Assembly (NCBI GenBank): GCA_034509425.1
Contig: JAVTVJ010000068.1
Span: forward strand, 2,294,001 to 2,358,000
DNA from: Eopsaltria australis
Taxonomy: Eukaryota; Chordata; Aves; Passeriformes; Petroicidae
Length of the DNA: 64,000 nucleotides
Direction of reading: 5' to 3'
A program made the position numbers and the translations under genes. Shown piece by piece: positions 53,449 to 64,000 of this stretch (the first letter of the stretch is position 1; each line of letters starts with the position of its first letter). The notes beneath the pieces were generated by a model. That model made no database searches and was not told the origin of the DNA. It saw only the letters and a program-made list of their open reading frames with translations.

Positions 53449-55643
53449 TCCAAGTGTCCAAATGCTGCCACTTACCATTGTCATGAACAATTTCTTTGTC
53501 ATTCTTGGCTGTAGTATGGATCACCTGAAAGGAGAACACATGGAGATGTAATTGAACTGAAGTTCTCAGACAACTGCAAGAAAAAACTTTCAGAAGATTC
53601 TTTTCAGGGCCTGAACAAGCTGGTGAAAATGAATCTACACAGGAACCACTAACCAAAGGCAACTGAAATGCCTCATGATTTATGCAAGAAAATGGTGGAA
53701 ACTGAAGATGAATCTTTTGCTAGCTTTGCAAATCCTTGGGAATTGCTGGCTGATGAAAACCATTTATGTAAAATACCAGCTGGGTTTCCATTTCCTTCAA
53801 TTACTCTGTATTTGAGAAATAATTGCACATTTTCCATCAGCAACATTTCTTTCAGCCCCTACACAGTGGCAGAACTATTTGAAGGAGAATCAGCTTCACA
53901 ATAATCCCTGAACAAAAGGAACCAAAAACCACAATGTCCCCCAAAAACAAACCAAACTTTCTAAAATCCTCCCCCTTTCCTCACAGAGCATTACTCCTTC
54001 CACACCTTACAGGACCAGCCACCCCCTGGGCAGTGCAGGGTCTGGTGTGGAGGTTAGGGTGAGGGTGCTGCTGCCCAAACCCTGCCCTCTGCTTGCTGAT
54101 ACCCAGGACACAGCTGACATGGAAGCCTCCCTCCAAATACACCTCCCAGCTGGCTTTATGTCTAAAACCTGCTATTCTTGAATTCAGCTACCCAACAAAA
54201 GACAGTGGCCTGGGGTGAGCTTTTATTCCGTTTTATTTGTAGCTTCTTGACTCATCTTTTAATCACAGAACAAAAGTGCATACTCGGAGCATAAGCACAT
54301 ATGCAACCTGCTTCTCTCCAGTAACTGTAGTGAAGAGGTTTGATGCTCAAGGACTTTATGATGAACAGCTTAAGCCCTTCAAAAATCTGAAAAATCTTCC
54401 TAACTGCAATTTTGGAGTCTTATTTATCACACAAGTTAATCTCGGTCTTTCACTAAGTTAAGCACAATTTATTTGTCTGGCACCAGAATACCACCTTTAT
54501 TACAGGGTAGTGACAACAGTGCTATTAGTAGGAAATCAGTCAAAACCTGATAAAGGCCTGGAGTAAATAATATGCCCTTGCTGGAAGATAAGTCCGGCAA
54601 TGATATATATTTGCTAAAAATTCATTGCAACATCTTTGATAAACCCTTCAAAGTTCAAACAGTGCTTTTTTTCACTGACAGAGATTTGAAAGTGTTTAGA
54701 GGATATTGTGTTTGAATTTGTCTTTTAATAGCTTTATCCAGGTTCTGAATGGTATCACTTTTTTCTTCCAACCTAATCTGAACTATTTCTACAGTCATAT
54801 AGTGGACTTAGTTTCATTATGCTTTTCACGATTCACCTGCTTTAGGGGCACTGGACCTTAGTGAAAAAAGCAGGACTTTATTGTTGCAGGGATACTAAGT
54901 TGAGTTTTCTAGATCTCTTTATTGAAGACCTTGAAAAAAACAAATGTGATTTAAGATTTAGGGAGGTCTACCTCAACTGTATGCACATGAATAAGGAGGT
55001 GCCAAAAGGACAAAATGACAGTGGAAGCTCTCACACTCTTCCTGGTAATCAAGTGTGGATGTGCCTCTGAAGTGCCATACAGTAATGTCCCTGCACTTAC
55101 AAAAAAGGAAGAACTGATCAAGGATGTGAAAGTCAGGGGCAACCTTGGTTGCCATGACCATGAGATGATGAAGATCAGGATCCTGAGTGAAGTGTCCTGC
55201 AAAAAGCAGGGCTGCAATCCTTGTCTTCAAAAGAAAAATCCGAGGGTGAAATGGTTTGCCCAGAGAGGTTGCAGAGTCTGCGTTCTTGTAGATATTAAAA
55301 ACATAACTGGACACAATCCTGAGCATCCTGCCCTAGCTGACACTGTTTTGAGCAAAGGGGATTTACTGCATGACCTCGGTGGTTGCTTTCAGCTTCAGCT
55401 ACTCATCAAATTCCCTGGTATTTGACACTCACAAGGACTATTATAATCAACAGCTCTCTACAAAAGCTAGAGTTTGATGGAAACCACCTCAGCTACTTGT
55501 GCAAAGATGGAGATAAAAGTTATGTAGCTCAATTAAGAGATCTTTGTAGTTTCGTGTATTTTGACATATGCCACAACGAACTTCATAATACTCCCACTAG
55601 AAATTTCTTCATTGTTCACAGCATTTATCCAAACTATTTATAA
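53449..55643 (+). pseudogene. TLR8: TLR8 relic (fragmented, TIR domain not found)
   Basis: Three collinear plus-strand pieces resemble vertebrate TLR8. Piece 1 (53449-53904) keeps one reading frame with in-frame stops at 53512-53514 and 53650-53652. It includes LSEDSFQGLNKLVKMNL and LLADENHLCKIPAGFP, like the first leucine-rich repeats. Piece 2 (about 54290-54460) reads KRFDAQGLYDEQLKPF then NLKNLPNCNFGVLFI, matching the RGYVF.EL...F.PL..LPNLS.INLG region. Piece 3 (about 55440-55643) reads LQKLEFDGNHLSYLCKDGDK then a FDICHNELHNTPTR-type motif, matching repeats before the C-cap. The stretches between pieces are deleted or replaced; 54880-55425 is a CR1. No transmembrane or TIR part is visible downstream. 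Chicken TLR8 is also known to be CR1-disrupted. Confidence 0.8.
54880..55425 (+). mobile_element. CR1 fragment inserted in the TLR8 relic
   Basis: Encodes a CR1 endonuclease scrap (VKVRGNLGCHDHEMMKIRIL) joined directly to CR1 3' UTR-like sequence (GTTTGCCCAGAGAGGTTGCA, then a GACCTCGGTGG segment). It is internally deleted and lies between two TLR8 pieces, in the same orientation as the dead gene. Confidence 0.75.
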
Positions 55644-56213
55644 ACAATAAACTACTGTGCTTTGTGATTGGAAAGCACAGACTTAAAACCTCAAAAATAA
55701 GGCATCTAAGATGAAAAGCAAAATTTTAGGTGTAATAAAAAAAAAATATCATAAAATGATAGTATACATAGCAATTTATATTACTAAAATATATATGTAA
55801 TCATCTTGACGACAGCATTTCAGTCCTTCAGGTATTTTTATTTCAATGTAAGAAGTTATCCCAGCTTCATGATGGAGTTTTTTTGTGAAACATGACTAAT
55901 TTCTGTTTTTACAACCACTTTCATCACATAAAGCAAACAGCCTTCCTGTCTAATGAGTAAAATTACTTAATGCAACTGGGCTACAGAGGCAGTCCTTGTG
56001 ACTGTGCATTTCCAGATTTCTCTATAGGGATAAATGAAAATGTTAATGCAAACAACCCATGACTGGCAACTGATCCCATATCTGCAATACCAGAACATTA
56101 AGAAGGTCAGAGCATACTCAACAAAGACCTCAAATGGGGTTTCAGCACTGTGTTGCTTCTTCTCTTTTTTTTATTTTGACTGCTACAATAGTCCTGCCTG
56201 ACAAATTCCCTGG

Positions 56214-56350
56214 CTCTGCATCCATGGCCACACAAAACACTCCCTACAACACACAGATTTTGTAGGACACCAAGAGTGACCACCAAGAAAGCACCAAGCT
56301 TCAATTTTCCCTGGAGCAAAGTGGGTCCAGCCGTGTCTGGAAAAAAGGGC
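56214..56350 (+). repeat. Unnamed repeat, copy 2 (right of TLR8 relic)
   Basis: Partner of 50612-50775, in direct orientation, starting about 570 bp after the last TLR8-like codon. It is shorter than copy 1 by small deletions. No coding match is recognised on either strand. Confidence 0.6.
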
Positions 56351-59300
56351 TGGGAAGTGGGAAAGGCTAAAGGTCTTTTCTGGCAGTCTAGAAACAGCAG
56401 GGCTCACAGAAAACTGAAAATGCTACAGCAGATTTTACACAGATTTCACTAAGTGATGGGACAGAAAAATCAACCTTTGCCTTAGAAGCTGTTTTATAAG
56501 TGTGGAGAAATCACCTGAATAGTGAAGGTGGCTGTAATTTCACTGGAAAATTGTTCTGCAAAGACTCCAGAAGTTTGGAAGACTCAGAATCTATAAAGCG
56601 TTGGCCTGATTTTATGATAAGTGTGATAGTATTATATAACTTGGAGTTTCCATTCATAAATGTTATACTGATGATTTTTTTGGGAAAAAAAATGTTACGG
56701 ATTTAAACAGCTTAAATAGTTATGATCTCACTTGCCAGGGGAATTGCTAAGTGCTTCTTGTCTTTGCTAGCATTCAGTTAATTTATTCTTCCTCTTTCAT
56801 TGTTCATTTTGAAATAGTTTTTTACAGTTCAAATCATTCATTGTCCTCCAAAGCACTCAACCACCTGCTCATCTTTCAGTACATACTCCTGTCTTATGGA
56901 AACTGGATTTATTCTTTCTCTTCTTTAATTCCCCAAAGGCACAAAAGCAGTGGTGGAAGTCCAGAGTTTTCATGGCTCATATAACCAGCTAAATATAATT
57001 TATTTGAAGTGATTGAAATAGAGCTGTTTAATAATAGAAAAGAAACACGAAGGAAGCACACAAGGAGGTATTTAGGGGCTTCCTCAACAGATATGGGTTT
57101 GCTCCTTAGAATATTAATTGTGTTAGAGGAATACAAATTTTCTCTTAAGGGAGACATTCTGTCTTCCCCAAAGATATTAGTATTCATAAAAATAATCTTT
57201 CTTTTTTTCTTTCTCTTGATGAAAACCTTATAGACTTCAAAGATTAATTTAAGAGTAAAAAATTTTTTTTCCATATGAAATCAGCTTTTATGTTCTTGTC
57301 TTCCTTGAACCCAGTGGAAAATCTGCCTGCAATTGCAATGGCACAAGTAGATTAGCTGGGACACATTTATGGGTATGTGCATTTGGAGGCTATTTAAATT
57401 AAATAATGCATATAATATAGGCTGCTGCTAAACTATTACTCTTCCAGGGGGGCTTTAGTTTTGTGCTAATTAGAATAATTATCTCATCAATCTCTTTTTC
57501 AGAAGCAGAAAATGCTCTCTTGTGGCATTATAAAGGCTTATGTTTGCTCCTCTACAGTCAGATACAAGTTTCCTAAAAGCTTCAGACCCAAATGTTTGGG
57601 AGCAGGACCATCTCCACTGAGTATCAGGGGAGCCTAAGAATCTGGGCTGCTACCCTTGATCTTAAAACCAGGGAGTGAATATTCCTGCTGCCACCTCGCT
57701 GCCTCCTTCAGATCCTTGAATTATCTAAACTGTTGTCTTTTCATCTCCATCATCTGTGGTTCATTCCCAATCTAGGCATAAGGAAAGAGATTTTCAGTTT
57801 CCTACTTTCCAAAGGCTTCCTCAAAAAATGTAAACCAGACTCCACAAAGAAAATTAAATTAAGATTGGAAAGGAATTTTGAATGATTTCGGAGTGATGAA
57901 ATAAGGCACTAAATACACTTTTTCAATACTTTGCACATACATGGAAAGAAAGCCATGCAATTGGAACTGATGAATTTAGAAAACACTTTAAAAATTGTTA
58001 AGAGAATTAATTAAGTGTTTTCCCTGCTGTTTTGTTCCTTATAATTTAAGCAGTGCAGAATCAGCCTTCTACCTTGCAAAAAAAAAATCTGAAATATTAA
58101 ATAATTATTCCCCTCAAAAATGGAGAATTTCTAAAATCCTGAATCCAGCATTAAAAAAGTAACTAATTTATCATTTAATTAAAGTCCAGTTTTTACAAAA
58201 CTTCTAATAAAAAAAATTATGAATGATTGTTAAATAAAATTTGTTTGATACCAGAATGTGAAATAATCTAGTTTTGAAAATTTCAGACGTATCACATGTA
58301 CAACATCAAGGCTTTTTTCTAAATATTGCCATCAAAAGGTCTTGTCAAAACCACAGCATTTTCACCATCTATTTTCATTGTCCATTTAAATTTCAGCAAA
58401 AAGCCCATTCCAACAAAGAAATTAACTCTTCTGGATTTGGGGAGTTTCCACAAGTAGTTTCATATTTTATTTTCATTTCCTTGCTAGTAAAGGGGTGGCA
58501 AAAATAGGCCAAGTATTACTATTTACATACTCTTTCTATATTTAGTTCTGGTGACACTCAATGAAAGCTTGAGAAATCAGGAACTTTCTGACTGATGTTT
58601 GCTGGGAGGTGTCACTACTGGCAGCTGGGAGAAAGAGAAAATTCCCCAGCAGTTACGGGTGCATTTGCAATCTGCGAAGAAATCTCATGTTCAGTTTTCT
58701 TCAGTGTTGATGTTTACAGTAAAATGAGTTTAAACTAACATGATCGTGTATCTTTGTTTAACTACTGATCAAAATGTAGCATTGGACTGGGGGCCCTTGA
58801 ACAGGATTTGCTCCATGGGGTCATTAGTTACAGTAGGCTAAGCATCAGTAATATGTCTCTCTCAAAGTATTTTGTCCCCTTTCCAGTGGGGATATTGTCC
58901 TTCTGACAGACTTTCTGGAGCAAGACATTACACAAAATCCATGCTCCTGTGATTGGCAGAAAGTTCTTCTCATGATTGATTCTTTTCATTTCTTATTTTT
59001 AATTATGGTTATAGGGTAGTTCAATAATGCATGTTACCTAATGTCATCTTGTGACATTAAAAAATGTGAAATCTATTTCTATAACCATTGCTGATAGCAA
59101 CCAAGTAATGAAACAGGTAATAGAAATATGTAGGCAGATAAAGTAATTTTCTGGACACACCTGTACTGTAGTATTAGCCTCAAAAAATAGAACAGTGCTG
59201 CATATTCTACTGGTACTGGCCACAACCTGCAGTTTTCTTATAACCTTTGCTGCTAAAAAGCCGAACAGACCTTTGCATTTGCTTTTTAACAGTCTTTTTA

Positions 59301-62300
59301 TGAACAGCAGCTTGAGAAAATTTAAGATTTGAAACCTGCAGAAGGTGTTTTCATATACAAAACTGTGTGTTTGTGATTTCTGATCCACAGTGATAAGATA
59401 TATCGATTTCCAGGTAAAGGCCCTCTTCCTATGTTGCATTTACTGTCTTACCATACTTTTAAAGACAGTGAGACTTATGAGGACATAATTTTTGGTCCAG
59501 ACAACTTATAAAGTAATTTTCACATGTAAAAAACCCCAGAATACCAATTTAGCAAATATAACTACTTCTGACTTAAGTTCTTGTGTTTTACTTGCCCCAG
59601 AAGCAGAGTTTCACCCTCTTTGAAAGATTATTTTAATTACCTACCTGCTTTGTGAATTCCCCATCACTTCCTCAGCCACTCAGAAGAACAAAAAGGGCAT
59701 CACAGACCAGAAATATTCCACAACTGCCATAAACTTCCAAGGTTTAAGATCTCAACATAAAACTTCACCAGTGGCAAAAGTGTGTAAAACAAATCAATAC
59801 CTTACAAAAATAATTTCCCTCAAATATATTAGCAACTGATAGCATTACTTTTACTTGTGTTTTAATGTGACAAACAGCCATCAGAACAAATCTGAAGTCA
59901 GTCAGGGGAAATTCCCCCTAAAAATGGCATAACAGCTGACTAATTTCCTCACAGCATGGGCCTATGAAGTACAGAGCTAAAAGTAGTACAAAGAAACCAG
60001 GTTAGAAGGTGGAGGTTAAGCGTTCAAGAGTTAGAAAATGCCAGAATCAGAAATGGCTTTACAGTTTCAGCTTTGCCTGTTGCACCAAGCAGCATCACTT
60101 CTGAGGCACACAATGACATTTCTCTTCCTCACCTTCCAGGCTCAACCACCCCCTTTCACCAAACCCCAGCACCCTCAGTGGCCCTTCCCATCTCCAGCCT
60201 CACCTGACCTGCATATCTGCCCTTTTGGTGGGCAGGTCACACTCTGCAGCTCTGGCCATCTTTCGTGAGAAAGAGAAAAGGCAAGTTTTGCCAGAGGCAG
60301 GTAACCACAAATGCTTCCAGCATGGATCCAGAAGCTGCTCAAAGCCTGCAGCTTTGCACCCAGTTACTGATCCTGAGCAGGGTGTTTGGGAGCATGGGCT
60401 CGTGCAGCTGACCAGATGTGTGGGCACACCTCACTGGAGATGTTGGTGGACACATCCCACAGAAGGATCCTCTGTGACTTCTGCAGCCAGGGAAGGGGAA
60501 GAAAAGGCTGTGGCTACAGACAAACCAGTCTCTGCTGGAACAGGCCACTTGTTAAGGAGTTATAATATGGAGAAAGTCAGCAACTGGCCTCAGGGTGAGT
60601 CATCTGACAAGCTTCAAATACCTGCCAAAAGGGAGAGTGGAGACAGAGATCCTCAGCTGAAACACTTTGCATCATATATCAGCTTTAAGCTGAATCTTGG
60701 GTATGAATAGATTTACCTGTGAATTTTTAAGTTCACAGCCACAAAGCTGAACCCAGTGCCTCTAAAATGCCAGCCAGAGCCCTGTCACTTGTGGAAAGCT
60801 GGAAAGAAAACTCTACAGAGGAGAGCTCCTGGCAGTGTTAATGGAATGCTGCTGCTTCCAGCTGCAGGGCACATTTCTTGTGCCAAGAGAACGGTGTCCT
60901 TCTGAACACAAGCAATTCCTTTCTTCCCTGTAAACAACTTCCAGGCTTAACAACCAGACTCTGCAAAACTACTACTGCTACAGATGAGAAAGGCAGAGAG
61001 AGACTAAAGGTCCTCTTAGGAGTGAGGGCACACAAGCAGTTCGGCCACTAGAGGACAGGAACGTGGGAAGCAGATGATAGTCACGATTGCCATCTAATGG
61101 CCAGGAGTCAGAAAACAGAGATGAGGGAGAGATGACACGACTAGTGAAGAGGAGGGGTGAAGAGGGAAGGGACTTGCTTTAGGAGTGCAGGTTTGGGGCT
61201 GAGCCCTACTAACTGCTCTTATTTCTAACTGGAAATTCAATTTGTAAGATTCCCATCAGGAAATGGCAAAAGGGGTTTAGATCTGACACTGAACTTTCTA
61301 TTGAGCCCTGCAAATAGTGTCGACAGCCAAGCTGTGCTTGTCATAGTCACATGTCCTTTGCAGCAGGAAATGCTGCAGAATATCTATATGCTTTTAGCTA
61401 TTCTTTAGAAAGTATGACGTTGACAGGGAAAAGAAGACCTGTTCCCATTTATCCATTTATAAGGATGCTGCAGACAATGCACCTCCTTGGTAAAAAAGTA
61501 TTAACTATTCACCAGAATCTGTTTCCTTCACAAGACCTTTCCGGAGTGCCACAAGATAGAGGAGGAGTTTTCACCAGCAGAGTGCGGTATTTCCCTAAAA
61601 ATACGGCAGCATGAATTATTGACATCGTAAAAGATACTCTCCAGCTCTGTGCAAAAGCTGTTTTATTACTAAAGATAACTTGGAAAAAAAATTGCATTTT
61701 CTGAAAAAAGGTGCCCTTAATAATGATCATGCTAATCAGGGAAATTATGCTGTAGGGTTCAAATATGCACAGCTGTAACAATCTAATTACAGTGACACTT
61801 TCTGGCAGCAAATCTGTTTAATGAAGTGCCTAAGTATTACATTTAGCACGTGAACAGACAGTGAGACTAAGCATGTGCTTCAAGTCAAGCAAATTATTAA
61901 GTTCTTATGTAGATCACATCATAGTTAATATGCAGATTACTGCCAGGATGACTTCCCTTTAAAAAAATCTATTATTTGTTTTTAAAATAATCTAACTATT
62001 TTGAAACATGCACCTACTTCCCTGGAGGAGTTTGTTTTCACTTGTTTACCCAGAGCATCATCATATTGCCACTCTAGTTGTCCCAGACAAATTCTGTTGA
62101 GATTAATTCTTTTACTTTTTTTAAGAAACGTTGGAGGGAGAAAAATGGCAAAAAAATTTCTTTTGAAAAGAAATGTCACCCATTAATTACAGTGTCTGTT
62201 CAACAAACATAGTTTGTTCAAATATGCAGCCAAAAATCTCTGGAGCAATCCTTCAGGCAAATGGAATGAGTAAATACAATCAAAGAAATGGAAGAAAACC

Positions 62301-62847
62301 TCAACTGTCCTCAACTGCGGCAATGCATTCCACATCCACTTAACCTGTGATGCTGTAATTTAGTAAGAATACTGCTTGGACCAAATGTCTTCTTTTGCAC
62401 CTTGCTAAAGCACATATAATCACACTGCTTAAGAAGTTAAGGCATGAATAATATCAGCTGCACTCACCAAAAGATCAACCATCTTACTTCCGGCAGCCCT
62501 TCACCCATTTCAGAGTGGGACTGCAGTTCTCCCTGGTGTTTTGAGTGGGGGGTGCACTTCCCTTAATTTAATGAGTAAACTGGGCACAGGTTATAGTCAA
62601 CAATGAGAAACAGATACTTCCACAGAAGATTTATCTGAGTGCTGTAGACACTTACCTTAGTCTTAGGGTCTTTGGCCTTTGGAGGTGAACATTTCCCTCT
62701 ATGGCTGCACAGAGAGAGCCTGGAGTGACTAACTTTGGATGACTAACTATTTAAACAGCTGGCTTAAAGATAATAAACCCCAACCATATCTTTAAGAGCA
62801 CTTTCCTGCCCCCCAAGGAACTACGTGGCTTAGTATGCATGACATTC
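56351..62847. other. Intergenic DNA right of the TLR8 relic
   Basis: No gene recognised. The open frames present (59044-59439 minus, 60225-60710 plus) show no domain, signal peptide or splice plan. 60000-61150 is somewhat more GC-rich than its surroundings. No CR1 was recognised here, in contrast to the rest of the window. Confidence 0.4.
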
Positions 62848-62943
62848 CTAAAAGGGGAAGGGGGGAGGTGGGGAGGGGAGGCCAAGGAGGGAAGAGAAAG
62901 AAAGAAAAAGTTCTTTTGCACTCTGTACTTCTCTTTCAGTTTC
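62848..62943 (+). promoter_or_regulatory. Purine-rich tract followed by an IRF/ISRE-type site
   Basis: 62848-62912 is a nearly pure G/A strand with several GGGG runs (quadruplex-capable). At 62934-62943 TTTCAGTTTC reads GAAACTGAAA on the minus strand, the core of an interferon response element, with further GAAA steps beside it. It could be an enhancer or promoter for a gene to the right; that is inference. Confidence 0.3.
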
Positions 62944-63917
62944 TTTCTCCAAACGGATGTGGGGAGCCATTAAATGTCAGCTCAGCCAGCGTGGCTCAAA
63001 GCTCAGTGTGACAAGGTCATGCAGAGGTGGCGAATGAATGTACAATGAGTTCAGCAGAGCACTGCTGGCTGCTGCAGTTCTGAAGGGGTCATGCAAGCAG
63101 GGAAAATAAAGAGAAGCAAGAATTTTTGCATAGAAATGGAAAGAAATAAAAGTATATGTGCTTTGAATGTCATACCTTGGTGTTTTTTAGTTTATCAGTA
63201 TTCTTAAGCATCACTGTACTCTCAAATCTGGTCTACTATTATTGTTGGAAAACTAAGCAAGCAAGAACAGTTGCGCTGGCAACTATATAAACAGTGACAG
63301 ACATGCTAGAAATTTTTCTGTGGGCAGAGGAAGAATCTGGCAGGTATGCAAAGAAAAGGAAAATGGACAGTTAGGAATGTGTGAGAAGAAATGTGTGAGA
63401 AAGCTTGGAGAAGGACAGGAATCAGGCAAAGAGTGGCATGCATGAGAAAAGAAAAACTGTGCTTTGTTTTATTTTATTTTTCACTAAAACACACACATGA
63501 ATGTGCATATATACACTCATAAAACTGCATGGTATGATAATGGCTTATTATATTGAAACTTTCAGCTTTTCATTACTTTTGTGATCTCTATAGTAAACTA
63601 GGATTCACTTTTTTTCCCTCATGAAACCACAAGATATAAAGAAACTCCTTTCAATAGAAGTAGATATCCATTGATCCTGAAATAATTATGCAAAATGTTA
63701 AAGAACACAACAATATGCTATTAAAAAAAAAAAGAAGTTCTAAAGTTTACAGCACCTTACAAAGCATCAGTTAATATTCAAACTGGTGTTAGTGGACTGC
63801 ATCAAAATGATGCATTCCATATCCTTCCCTGGGAATCACTTTACATCTTCACAAGACAAAATTAAAGATTTAACTACTGTTTTCCAACCTATTAATCTAA
63901 TTTTTTTCCTGCAACAG

Positions 63918-64000
63918 GATCTGCCTGGATGACACACGAGGCAGGTGTGCTAATTTTAAATGCAACTTCCCTCAGGATGTGGAGCCTTTCAAGGATCTCA
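63918..64000 (+). other. Possible internal exon running off the right edge
   Basis: A strong polypyrimidine tract and CAACAG acceptor (ends 63917) are followed by sequence open in two frames to the window end. One frame is Cys-containing (CLDDTRGRCANFKCNFPQDV). No product is recognised, and without the donor side it may be chance. Confidence 0.2.

Noticed and set aside
56351..58000. Possible TLR8 transmembrane and TIR segment downstream of the relic
   Set aside because: I looked for YDA(F/Y)I.YD, RDW.PG and FW boxes on the plus strand and found none, so the C-terminal part appears deleted.
60225..60710. 161-codon plus-strand open frame
   Set aside because: It lies in a locally GC-richer patch with few stops on either strand and has no motif or signal peptide. 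An opposite-strand frame of similar quality overlaps it.

Overview
The window is vertebrate and almost certainly avian nuclear DNA. It is AT-rich with long introns, scattered 5'-truncated CR1 retrotransposons (the dominant bird LINE) and LTR remnants. The gene order PRPS2 - TLR7 - TLR7 - TLR8 relic is the vertebrate PRPS2/TLR7/TLR8 block. A tandem pair of TLR7 genes beside a dead TLR8 points to a passerine-type bird, where TLR7 duplication is already known; the species itself cannot be read from the sequence.

Layout: (1) 1-6190 holds the last three coding exons of PRPS2 (+), its stop and a poly(A) signal. (2) 7663-22180 is duplication unit A, with TLR7 copy A (start-codon exon 13967-14013, main exon 17943-21083). 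(3) 22185-23307 is a junction of two CR1 pieces in opposite orientation. (4) 23308-36318 is duplication unit B, with TLR7 copy B (29170-29216 and 31717-34857). (5) 36.3-53.4 kb is gene-poor and carries CR1, LTR and ancient LINE debris. (6) 53449-55643 is a broken, partly deleted, CR1-invaded TLR8 relic. (7) 56-64 kb has no gene I recognise, apart from a possible internal exon running off the right edge.

The two TLR7 copies are full length (1041 residues from the main-exon Met, 1047-1049 if the upstream exon supplies the start). They differ at about 30 residues, all in the ectodomain and mostly in patches; the transmembrane and TIR parts are identical in protein. The unit flanks are much more diverged than the coding exons, and near-identity begins and ends abruptly around the main exon, which is the signature of gene conversion. 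A second block of about 750 bp, 3 kb upstream of the start-codon exons, is also unusually well preserved. Together the locus looks like an endosomal RNA-sensing module in which TLR8 has been lost and TLR7 doubled, with identical signalling ends and slightly different sensing ends. PRPS2 is a housekeeping nucleotide-synthesis neighbour. The start ATG of both TLR7 copies sits as the last codon of a 47-nt exon, so the protein N-terminus is split across an intron.
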